Below, piece by piece: positions 1 through 9,308 of a stretch of 64,000 nucleotides of DNA. Made by a program: the position numbers and the translations under genes. The notes beneath the pieces were generated by a model. That model saw only the letters and a list, made by a program, of their open reading frames with translations. It was not told the DNA's origin and searched no databases. The first letter of the stretch is position 1, and every line of letters begins with the position of its first letter. Source of the stretch: Forficula auricularia (Eukaryota; Arthropoda; Insecta; Dermaptera; Forficulidae); assembly GCA_024734495.1 (NCBI GenBank), contig JALMQS010000686.1, positions 158,743 through 222,742 of the forward strand, in the 5' to 3' direction.

Positions 1-475
1 AATATATCTGATGGATATCGTTTAAATAGATCTGAGTGTGCCAGACTCTTGAAACTTTTACCCAGATTGAAAAGTTTAGGAATGTATCAACCATTAAGTG
101 TGCTTTTACCCGTTGTTGATGACGAAATTGTCAAAAAATTATTTAACTTAACCGAATTTCATGATAAATTTACAAGCTTATATTCTTTAGAATGTTTTTC
201 GAAATTTTGTCCATACGCAAAAAAGATATATCTATTGTTTCCAGAAACAAAAGTCATTGAAAATCTGTCGAAATTTCCATTACTCAAGAAATTAATATTA
301 GTAGTTGAACGTCTGGAGTTCTGTTAGGGAACTCATTAGCTTACTAAAGGAAATCGGAAATCAAATTAAATATTTGAGTTTATTTACCCCTGGCCTTTTA
401 GATATTGGACTTGCTCCACGTCTTTATAAAAGATGATGCCCCGAATTGATTAAATTAAAAATTAATCTAGAAACC
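1..475 (+). pseudogene. 3' remnant of a leucine-rich-repeat-like gene
   Basis: An open frame enters from the left edge and ends at a stop at 325-327. It encodes about 108 residues rich in regularly spaced Leu/Ile, with stretches such as LLPRLKSLGMY and LSKFPLLKKLIL that resemble successive leucine-rich repeats of F-box/LRR proteins. From about 328 a second frame continues in the same style (ELISLLKEIGNQIKYLSLF) to a stop near 435, and a third short piece (CPELIKLKIN) follows. The repeat pattern running through a frame change suggests a broken gene end rather than a live last exon. A spliced last exon with chance downstream similarity is the alternative. No neighbouring exon is visible because the window starts here. 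Confidence 0.4.
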
Positions 476-960
476 TACTATTTCTAGTAAGTTGGATGAA
501 ATATTAAATGCATCAATCTATGTTCAACTAAGCTATTAGGATGCCCTCAAAATCCTTCTACCCATAGGAGTATTTCTCCACAGGACTGAGGGGGTCACCT
601 TGCTAAATAATTTATTTCTATTATAATTAATATTAATTTCATTTCACCTCAATCATTCTTTTGTATTTTTGATAAATAAAATCTTTATAATAAAAATAAA
701 ATATTTTTTTTTGTACTCTAGTATATAATTTTGTCCTTTTGTACATTTGAGGTGGCTCAAAAAATTTAAAAAAATTAAAAAATGCACAAAAAAACAACTT
801 TTTTTTTCATTCCAAAACTTTTTATTCTCTAACTGAAAATTCGTGTTCTATAAAAAAAAGGCTGACGTGTTCTGATGTAGCCATCCACTTGACTTTACCA
901 TACACCCTGGCCCCTCACTTACATTAATATATAATAAAATTATTTATAATCATGTAGGGG
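476..960. other. AT-rich non-coding stretch
   Basis: No coding, RNA or clear repeat structure was seen. It contains A/T homopolymers and an AATAAA-like motif around 675, which could serve the LRR-like remnant upstream as a polyadenylation signal. Confidence 0.5.
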
Positions 961-1735
961 AGGGGGTTGAGTTTTGCAATTTTAGTCTTCTGGGGACCCA
1001 CTGATTATGTATACAAAATTTGGTTGAGATTGGTAAATGTCCAAGATTTTTATTTTTTGAACCCCCCCCCCCTCCCCTCATTTTGGGCGGTTAGATTTTG
1101 AATTTTTAGACTTCTGGGGGTCCACTGATTATGTATACAAAATTTGGTTGAGTTTGGTAAATGTCCAAGATTTTTATTTTTTGACCCCCCCCCCCCCACA
1201 TTTTGGGCGGTTAGATTTTGAATTTTTAGACTTCTGGGGGTCCACTGATTATGTATACAAAATTTGGGAGAGTTTGGTAAATGGCCAAGATTTTCATTTT
1301 TTAACCCCCCCCCCCCATTTTGGGCGGTTAGTTTTTGCATTGTTTAGACTTCTGGGGACCCACTGATTATGTATACAAAATTTGGTTGAGATTGGTAAAT
1401 GTCCAAGATTTTTATTTTTTGACCCCCCCCCCCCCCCCCCTACATTTTGGGCGGTTAGATTTTGAATTTTTAGACTTCTGGGGTCCCACTGATTATGTAT
1501 ACAAAATTTGGTTGAGTTTGGTAAATGGCCAAGATTTTCATTTTTTGACCCCCCCCTCCCCCCACTTTTGGGCGGTTAGTTTTTGCATGTTTAGACTTCT
1601 GGGGACCCACTGATTATGTTTTGGTTGAGTTTGATAAATGTCTAAGATTTTTATTTTTTGACTCCCCCCCCCACACACATTTTGAGCGGTTAGATTTTTG
1701 AATTTTTAGACTTCTGGGGGTCCACTGATTATGTA
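961..1735 (+). repeat. Minisatellite, about 7 copies of a ~120-bp unit
   Basis: The anchor CTTCTGGGG recurs near 986, 1111, 1231, 1349, 1475, 1597 and 1711, giving a period of about 118-126 bp. Each unit has the order CCACTGATTATGTATACAAA, TTTGGTTGAG, a TTTTTGAC followed by a C run of 7-20, then TTTTGGGCGGTTAG. The C runs vary in length and account for most of the period variation. The same unit occurs singly or in short arrays at about 19380-19500, 20720-20970 and 46970-47180. Open frames through it are by-products of the repeat. Confidence 0.9.
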
Positions 1736-2726
1736 TATATTAAAGTTTTTAGTTTACTTTTATTTGAATTTTCCACAAATTACTACCTTCCTGCCATCTC
1801 GCGATTAGAATTTGAAACTCATCTTATGTATCAAGACTCCATTTTAGATTTTTACTCGCCTGTCAAAGTGAAAATAATTTCTTTCTTTCTTTAATTTAAT
1901 TAGGATTATTATATTATTATTTTATTTTATTTTATTTGATATACATTGTCCAATAAACCAATATATATATATATATATAATTATAAGAATAATGGATACA
2001 TTTTAGATGATTGATTGAATCAATATGGTTCTTAACAATCCCAATCATTATCCAATTTATACAGGTTAGTATACATTGGTTAAATTAATTATTTAAAATA
2101 TTTCTTCTAGAAAAAATAACTATTTTTTGTATAATAATAATAGAAAATTATAAGTTACTTATCTCTAGGGCGGATATATTGATATACAATAGAGTCATTC
2201 CGTGCCAAATCAACACACTTTAAATAAAAATTTTACCTTACCACTTTGGATTTTCTTGAAATTTGGTACATTGATATGCTGTGCTAATATGAATAAAAAT
2301 ACAAAATTTCAAATTTTTATCTTGAATAGTTTTTTTTATACGGTCTTGTGAAGTTTTCAAAAAATCGCAAAAAAACCACGAACAAACAATTTTGAAACTG
2401 CTCTAAAAGCTGTCTTAATTGAGTTAGAGAGGTGGGACAGGTGTCATTTTGCAGCTTTTTTAATGCTCTTTTCAGTGACATACAACATGACATAGGTTGT
2501 AATAAAAATTTTTTTTTCAAAATGTAAATCAAATTTTTGATTTTGATTTTTTCTAAAAAGTACCACTTTTAAAATTTTCAAAAAAATTCTGTTTATAGAT
2601 AGTACTTTCATAAACTACTATGCAAAGTATAATGATGGGATGGTAATGGGGTCTATGTTTAAAAAATTTATTACTGACTCTTGTTTTTCATAAATACTTA
2701 CCCAGTTTTGACCAAATAATAATGAT

Positions 2727-3045
2727 TTTAATATAAAGATAAGAGTAAATAAATATATTTAATATTGATTTACTATGAGTTGAGGATACTAGGTCACTTA
2801 TTTCACATTAAAATTAAAAGATATAAAATTTTTTTCTTTTTCAATATATATATAGTAACTGTTACTTTCTGTACTTCCTGAAGATGGGTTGATAGCCCGA
2901 AATATATATATATTGAAAAAGAAAAAAAGGAATAATTTTTAATTTTAATGTGAAATAAGTGACCTAGTATCCTTGACTCATAGTAAATCAATATTAAATA
3001 TAATATTTATTTACTCTTATCTTTATTAAAGATGTTTCACCTTGC
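2727..3045. repeat. Nested palindrome with a hammerhead-like centre
   Basis: The left half, from AAAGATAAGAGTAAATAAAT (about 2736), is repeated in reverse complement to about 3035. It includes the AGTGACCTAGTATCC block and two TTTTTC/GAAAAA stretches next to AT runs. The centre at 2878-2902 reads CTGAAGA, then a GGG-loop-CCC hairpin, then GAAA. This palindrome interrupts the left arm of the larger 2190-4650 foldback. The arms are not perfectly identical, which argues against a simple assembly fold-back. Confidence 0.75.
2878..2902 (+). ncRNA. Hammerhead-like motif
   Basis: The order is CTGAAGA, one extra T, a 5-bp stem (GGGTT/AGCCC, including one wobble pair), then GAAA. This matches the conserved hammerhead core CUGANGA-stem II-GAAA except for one extra nucleotide before stem II. 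The same one-base excess appears in most other copies in the window. No convincing stem III/I was established here, so self-cleavage is not claimed. Confidence 0.35.
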
Positions 3046-4650
3046 ACCAACACCACAATCTCTACTGATTTTAATATAGTGAAAAGATTTTATGAAAAAT
3101 CACTTTGTGTATATTAAACTATGTTTATGGAATGGATACTCTGTGCTAATTAAATAACTGTTTAATAATAAATTCATGAAACAAATATTTCTTAGCCTAT
3201 ATTTAAATGGCGGGTTCGGGCAAAATTGCTAGGGCTGTATAACAAAATGACATTATAAAAATCTACAATTCAAGTTGAACATATTGTTTTGTTGTTTGGT
3301 GAATACATGAATAATTATTTCATTAGGTCAGCTTTACAATAGTTAGCAGATTTTATAACAAGACTATATACTTATTTATGAGTGATATTGAAGGGTGAGA
3401 TTTATTTTAATTTCATTAAAAATTTACACAGAACTAAAAATATTAATTGTAAACCAATAAGAAAAACATCAGTACTGACCTGAAAAGTGGCTAAAGATGT
3501 ATGATAATCATAGATTAAATTAGCTATTAAAACACACAAAAAAACACAGAAGTTTAAAGTATCAATTGTTTTATGTAAGGTATAACAACTATTTTACATT
3601 ATGGAATTGATAACTTAAGACATTACTAACATTTAAAACACTACTTGTCAGCAAGGACTCTAGTCACTGAATGAATGCTTGTGGAGACAGCCTGGATTTT
3701 GGCAGACTGGTATTTGTTTTAACTTGCTCACAACCACAGACAGGTTCCAACTTGCTAGACCTGCAGAGACTGGATCAAGTGAATGCAAGGGAAATTTCTA
3801 TTTCAGATAACCTGTGCTTATCAAACTATTTAGCCTTTAGCCTACAACAATATTTATTGTAAATTAACTAACTTTTCATGACATAACATAAATTGATTTA
3901 ATTTTATTTAAAATATTGGTGTTTTATTTGTTTTAGTTTTTATTAATATTTTTATAAGACTAATTTAAAGTACAATGTATTTATATTTTTCATGAAAGCA
4001 TTTATAGGACTATTATTAATCTCTACTATTAAACAGTTATTTAACTAGCACAGAGTGTTTATTTCATAACCATAGTTTAATATACACAAGGTGATTTTCC
4101 ATAAAATGTCGTTTCACTAAATTTAAATCATTATTATTTGGTCAAAACTGGCTATTTATGAAAAACAAGAGTCAGTAATAATTTTTTTAAACATAGACCC
4201 CATTACCATCCCATCATTATACTTTGCATAGTAGTTTATGAAAGTACTATCTATTTACAGAATTTTTTTGAAAATTTTAAAAGTGGTACTTTTTAGAAAA
4301 AATCAAAATCAAAAATTTGATTTACATTAAAATAAAAAAAATATTACAACCTATGTCATGTTGTATGTCTCTGAAAAGAGAATTAAAAAGGCTGCAAAAT
4401 GACACCTGTCCCACCTCTCCAACTCAATTAATACCGTTTTTAGAGCAGTTTCAAAATTGTTTGTTCGTGGTTTTTTTGCGATTTTTTGAAAATTTCACAA
4501 GGCCGTATAAGAAAAACTATTCAAGATAAAAATTTGAAATTTTGTATTTTTATTCATTAATATGAATAGCACAGCATAACAGTGTACCAAATTTCAAGAA
4601 AATCTAAAGTGGTGAGGTAAAATAGGTGTGTTGAGTTGACATGGAATGAC

Positions 4651-5103
4651 CCAATATAATTAATCGTGATTAATAATGTTGAAATTACAATAAGTTTATT
4701 TAAAGAGAGAATTTTTGTCATTAATCAATAAACATAAAATTCAACAATGTTAACAATGCATATTAGATCAATTGTTAAATTGACCTTGACTTGTCTATAT
4801 TTCAATACCCCCTTTCAATTTAAGCATTGTCCAATAAACCAAGTTCTTGATAAAGTTTTTTGTGAAATTGATCAAGAGCCTGATGAAACCATAATAAATT
4901 GGCGAAACGTCGCAATTGATCGAATGTTTTAACACTGTTTAATTTGTTCCTATTTTCCTCTGATTTGTCAAATCTAATATCTAAATAATGGAACTAAATA
5001 ATAATAATGATACTGCTTTATATTCAGCTTGTGTAGATGAAAGAGATACATGTGGTTGTTTCTTACTTGACTATTTTTTCTATATACCAATCTACTTAGA
5101 TAA
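4651..5103. other. AT-rich non-coding stretch
   Basis: Nothing recognisable beyond low-complexity A/T sequence. A short open frame at 4747-4932 has no family features. Confidence 0.4.
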
Positions 5104-5920
5104 CACTGCCCAACAATGAAAATGCTTCGGGCTCAAAAATAGCTGATTCTTATGTATTTCCACCTGCTGAATTCAAAGATCACCATAAAGATTACCGATT
5201 AGCTCTTGTTTTGGAGATATAATCGATCAAAACGGTGAAAAAGACCATTTTGACCTATTTTCGAGTTCCGTTAGATATTAAACAACAATATTTGAGATCA
5301 CAATATTTTGTTGAACTAATAGAAAACAGCTTCCTCTTGGATTTACAAATTACCACTTGTTTGTAGCTCGAGTTTAGAACTCGAGTTATAACTAAAAAAC
5401 TAAAACTACGTGATTATAAAGGATAATAAACATTAATTAAGTAAAGGGAGTGTAGTTTCAGAGTGAATGAAATAAAACTCAAAGAGGTGTATACAATCTC
5501 AATATATTTCGGATTATTAGTTCATCATCAGGAGTTTACAGGTTAAAAACTAATCTGTAAATTCCTGATGGACTAATAGCACTGGGCAACAAAAAAGAGG
5601 CAAGCTAAAAAACGACGATCTTTTGAAGGCACCACATAAATCTCTTCAGACACGACCACCTGTGAAGTATTATTCCAGCAATGTAGAACTCTTAGAATGT
5701 AACTACAATTTGTAAAAAAATAAAATGCACTTTCAATGTTGTTAGCATATGTAATTAAAATGTATCTTTTTCTCTTGATCCGCCACCTACTGTATTTCAC
5801 AGAAACTAGAGCTAAGAAAAAATTTTCATTGTCATATTCGTTTTTCTCAACCCAAAATTGGTAGGAATTGACTCATCAAGTGCTCGAAGCATTTAAAAAT
5901 TATTTTTTTGTTGCCCAGTG
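5104..5920. mobile_element. Non-autonomous DNA transposon with CACTG ends
   Basis: The left end CACTGCCCAACAATG and the right end, read inward as CACTGGGCAACAAAA, form imperfect terminal inverted repeats. Both are followed by an AAATGCTTCGRGC block, and both ends adjoin TA. A further copy of the end (GCACTGGGCAACAAAAAAG) lies inside at about 5580, next to a small palindrome, so the element is composite. No transposase frame is visible. Superfamily is not certain; Tc1/mariner-like is plausible from the TA flanks. Confidence 0.5.
5507..5531 (-). ncRNA. Degenerate hammerhead-like motif
   Basis: On the minus strand the order is CTGATGA, an imperfect hairpin segment, then GAAATATATTGAG. A partial inverted copy (CCTGATGGACTAATAGC) follows at about 5562-5580, so the motif lies in a small palindrome. 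Stem II pairing has decayed here. Confidence 0.25.
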
Positions 5921-6328
5921 TAATTTACAGAAGCACATAATTCTGGCCTCGATGATTGATTCAAATATATTAGACAGCCAATTAACTCAAAATAAAGATT
6001 TCTTGTTCATTTTGTTTTAACTAAATTAATTCCCAGTTTTAATCCAGATTCCATTGGTGTTTTCACACTTTTGCAATCTTCCAAATTATTAATTTCGATA
6101 TATATCAAGCAGAGGACAACCTATTTGTTTCTCTTTGTGAATCAACAAATCTGCTACTCTCGGCAAAACCAAAACTTTTCATTACTAATTCATTATGAGT
6201 ATAATTATATTTAAAATTTATAAATGGTTTCTGATTTTTTTATAATGTAATAATATTCTTACATTTTATTATGAAAGAAAACTAATTTGATTAAAGTCTA
6301 TAAAAATTTTCACAAATTATTATTAAAT

Positions 6329-7995
6329 TTTTTTTTTTTTTTTTTTTTTATTAGACTCCATAGTATACATCGGCAATCTGCCCTTGCGGGCAATAAGCTT
6401 ATTTACAGACAATAAATGAAAAAATGACATGGTTAGTATTAACAATATTTGAGGTAGAATAATGAGAGCTCCATTGAGCTTTACATTAAGGTGTGAATTT
6501 TGTATTTAAACTATGATTAAAAATAAATTAGAAGTAAACTAAAAATATAAAAAAGAAAGAAAAGGTTTGGCGTGATCACGTGAAGCGCTGTGGTAGGTCG
6601 ATTGGTCTGTGTTTTTTTAATCTTGTTGGTGGTAATGTTGATATTATGTCTTGAGCATACTCATTGGGGTGGTGAGTCAGTTTGTTTAGGTACGTGTGGC
6701 TGTGATGTCTTATTTCGTCTTTGACTGAGGGGATTTCTATGTCTTTTAGTATTGTGCAGTTTGGTACCCAGCTCGGGGCATCAGCGATTGCTCTCAGCAC
6801 TTTGTTTTGAAATCTTTGAATAATTTCTATGTTGGATTCGGCTGCTGAGCCCCAGAGTTGTATACCATATGTCCATATTGGTTTTAGTATTGTTTTGTAG
6901 ATAAGTATTTTGTTGCTTTTAGTCATTTGTGAGCGTCTTCCAATTAGCCAGTATGATTTTTGGAGTTTAAGTCCCAGTTGTTTACGTTTTGTCTTGATGT
7001 GCTTTTGCCAGGTTAGCCTTCTGTCCAGATGCATTCCTAGGTACTTTGCGTCGCTAGCCTGGGGGATGGGTTTATTGAAGATTTTGATCATGGGGCAAGA
7101 GCCTTTTTTTAGGGTGAAAGTTACATGAACTGATTTAGTCTCATTGACGTTGATTCTCCAAGTGTTGAGCCACTTTTCGATATCATTGAGGGTAATTTGT
7201 AGTTTACGAGAGGCTAGTTCGGGGTCGTTGTCGGTTGAGAGGATAGCAGTGTCGTCAGCGAAAGTTGCAATGGTGGTCAAATTTGTAGTGGGTAGGTCAG
7301 CTGTGTATAAGAGGTATAGAAGCGGCCCAAGCGCGCTACCCTGGGGCACACCTGACTGAATTGGATATAGTTTGGAGTAGTCAGTTCCATATTTGACGTA
7401 GAAGTGTCTGTCTTTTAGGTACGATTTTATGATTTGGTAGTAATGGTATGGTAAGTCTCTTTTTAGTTTGTATAGTAGACCGTCGTGCCAAACCTTGTCG
7501 AAGGCCTGAGTCACGTCCAGAAACACTGCGGAGCAGTATTTCCTCGACTCCATGGCCATTTGGATTTCGTTGACTACGCGGTGGACTTGTTCTATGGTTC
7601 CATGATTTCTTCTGAAGCCAAACTGATGATTTGGGAGGAGTCTTCTTTCTTGAATTATTGGGTGTAGTCTCTTCATGAGTAGTTTTTCGAAGATTTTTGA
7701 GAAGATTGGGAGGAGGCTGATCGGTCTGTATGACTTTACTTCGTCCGGCTTTTTCCCTGGTTTTAGTATCATAATTATTTCGGCCAAGTTCCATAAGCTG
7801 GGGAAATAGTTGGTGCGAATTATGGCGTTGAATATTTGCGTAATGGCTTTGTAGCAAGTTTGGGTGGCTTCTTTTAGTATTTTTCCGGAGATAAGGTCAT
7901 GTCCGGGTGATTTTTTAGGGCTTATTTCTTTTATTAATTCGATTATTTCAGAGCTAGTAAATTTGTTAATGGGGTAGTCCATTTGTTGAGGGGGG
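6329..7995 (-). mobile_element. 5'-truncated Jockey-clade LINE with target-site duplication
   Basis: The insertion is flanked by an 11-bp direct repeat TATTATTAAAT at 6318-6328 and 7996-8006. Next to the left copy is a poly(T) run (about 6329-6349), which is the poly(A) tail of a minus-strand element. Its right border is the truncated 5' end. The 3' untranslated part contains GGCAATCTGCCCTTGCGGGC. Perfect duplications and an unbroken reverse transcriptase frame mark it as a young copy. It lies about 1.3 kb upstream of the first recognised polybromo exon, probably in an intron of that gene. Confidence 0.9.
6576..7982 (-). CDS. Reverse transcriptase of the Jockey-clade LINE (5'-truncated)
   Basis: A 468-residue uninterrupted frame covers most of a non-LTR reverse transcriptase. 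In order: a KSPGHDLISGKILK pre-motif (about residues 24-37), KSYRPISLLPIFSKIFEKLL, a GFRRNHGT block, catalytic FLDVTQAFDKVWHDG (first Asp about residue 151), SGVPQGSALGPLLY, and the FADDT catalytic pair (about residue 242). The thumb-like YLGMHLDRRLTWQKHI and a WTYGIQLWGSA C-terminal block follow. The endonuclease domain and the gag-like ORF1 are absent because of 5' truncation. The start given is the first Met inside the truncated copy and is probably not a real translation start. Confidence 0.9.
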   Translation of the reverse strand: MDYPINKFTSSEIIELIKEISPKKSPGHDLISGKILKEATQTCYKAITQIFNAIIRTNYFPSLWNLAEIIMILKPGKKPDEVKSYRPISLLPIFSKIFEKLLMKRLHPIIQERRLLPNHQFGFRRNHGTIEQVHRVVNEIQMAMESRKYCSAVFLDVTQAFDKVWHDGLLYKLKRDLPYHYYQIIKSYLKDRHFYVKYGTDYSKLYPIQSGVPQGSALGPLLYLLYTADLPTTNLTTIATFADDTAILSTDNDPELASRKLQITLNDIEKWLNTWRINVNETKSVHVTFTLKKGSCPMIKIFNKPIPQASDAKYLGMHLDRRLTWQKHIKTKRKQLGLKLQKSYWLIGRRSQMTKSNKILIYKTILKPIWTYGIQLWGSAAESNIEIIQRFQNKVLRAIADAPSWVPNCTILKDIEIPSVKDEIRHHSHTYLNKLTHHPNEYAQDIISTLPPTRLKKHRPIDLPQRFT

Positions 7996-8529
7996 TATTA
8001 TTAAATGAACTTAATTAATATAAACGCTCTTTAAAATTAAACTCTCATTTATAGATATAAATTTATATATAAAGCGGCATTATTAAACGAAAATTATATT
8101 TTGTTCTAAAATATTGTAATCTCTTTAAAATTTGTTTCTATAAAAATAAATAAGGAAACAACAAAATAGCTTATAGAAATTCTTTCTATATGTATATTAT
8201 TATTTATCATTTCCTCTATTTAATCATATTTCTTAAAGATTATTTCAAGACTTAATCATGATTAATGACTCATGAGAATTTGTTTCCTTATTTATTTAGT
8301 TATATATAATAATTTCAGTTTATTGAAATATTTATTATTTAAAAATCAATCATTTGTTAAGAAGTATTAATGAACTAATTTTATTTATTTTTTTGTGCTG
8401 TTTTGTTTTCATGTTTCTTTTTTAGTACGCCTACTTATTCAGAGTAGATGCCAGCTCTCAGGTGTTTTTCCTAGAATTTATACCTGAGTTTCTTGAATAT
8501 TTCCATAGTTTTCCCAATTTTTATCACGA

Positions 8530-9206
8530 GGATAAGTTAAAAATTACTTACACTTTTCGTTCTACAACTTTATTAAACTAAGATAGGTGTACAACAGATA
8601 CATTATTTTTCGATATAGTCTCCACCTTTAGCAATGCACTTGGTCCAGCGAGCCACAAGCTTCCGGATGCCTTCCTGGTAGAAGGTTTTCGGTTGGTCAT
8701 GAAGCCACTTTTGCACCGCATCCCGAACGTCCATGTCTGAGGCAAATCGACGACCTCTCAAAGCTTCCTTGAGCGGTCCAAAGAGATGAAAGTCTGAGGG
8801 AGCGAGATCTGGGCTGTAGGGAGGGTGTTCCAGGGTCTCAAAGTTGACGGTCGCCCAGCTCCCTCTTTTTGTGTTACGCTCGTTCGGCCACTTTTAAACA
8901 TTTCGATCCATAAAAAAACGCTTTTACGAGATAAAGCACTTTCCCCGTATTGTGACAAAAGTCTCCGGTGAATTTCAGCACCTTTCACACCCTCTGACCA
9001 CTCCTCGTTGCTCCTCTTTGGTGCAATCTGATAGCGGAGCTGACATGCTTATGCTGTTGTAGCTAGACGACAACTGACGCGATCGTGATTAAATTCCGCA
9101 CCCGTGACCACAGACGCGCCAACTCAACGCATGCGCATGCGGCCGCCTCCTATCTTAGTTTAATAAAGTTGTAGAACGAGGATTGTAGGTAATTTTTGAC
9201 TTATCC
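8530..9206 (-). mobile_element. Internally deleted mariner-like element
   Basis: Near-identical terminal inverted repeats of about 55 bp share the core TTCTACAACTTTATTAAACT at both ends. On the minus strand the left part of the transposase survives (helix-turn-helix region with GAEIHRRLLSQYGE and SVFLWIEMFKSGR, about 8830-9000). It is fused to the C-terminal end around HPPYSPDLAPSDFHLF (the mariner final catalytic Asp region) and LVARWTKCIAKGGDYIEK (8600-8830). The middle of the protein, with the first catalytic Asp residues, is deleted, and the frame shifts at the junction. It is non-autonomous but could be moved by a full-length relative. Confidence 0.85.
8758..8988 (-). pseudogene. Mariner transposase fragment
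   Basis: The 76-residue frame starts in the N-terminal DNA-binding region. After RPSTL it runs into the out-of-frame C-terminal part, where the element has lost its catalytic core. In the other frame the C-terminal part reads YSPDLAPSDFHLFGPLKEAL. It is not functional as a transposase. Confidence 0.8.
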
Positions 9207-9308
9207 TTATCTTATTAATAATTTATTATTTATTTTTTATTCCTTTAAAGAATGACACTTTTTAGCTGTCTTTTGAAAATGTTAATAACCTGAGTTATCG
9301 GCATTCAG

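Larger units (their letters stand above)
2190..4650. mobile_element. Foldback element with ~540-bp and longer inverted arms
   Basis: Sequence 2190-2735 recurs in reverse complement at 4115-4650, including the block around CACGAACAAACAATTTTGAA. The symmetry resumes further in: 3090-3165 matches 4025-4110 inverted. The left arm is split by a separate palindrome at 2727-3045, so that insertion is younger. The 860-bp centre (3170-4020) has no recognisable coding sequence. The short open frames in the arms (2317-2532 and 4317-4529) mirror each other and are not genes. It looks like a non-autonomous foldback or MITE-type DNA element; no clear target duplication was identified. Confidence 0.8.

Noticed and set aside
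1050..1613. Several open frames repeating VYKIW and QDFHFLTPP-like text
   Set aside because: They are translations of the 120-bp minisatellite and appear on both strands with the repeat period.
4317..4529. 70-codon frame similar to the one at 2317-2532 on the other strand
   Set aside because: The two are mirror images in the arms of one foldback; no domain and no independent conservation.
7381..7857. 158-codon frame overlapping the Jockey reverse transcriptase
   Set aside because: It lies in another frame of the same strand over a conserved reverse transcriptase and has no domain of its own.
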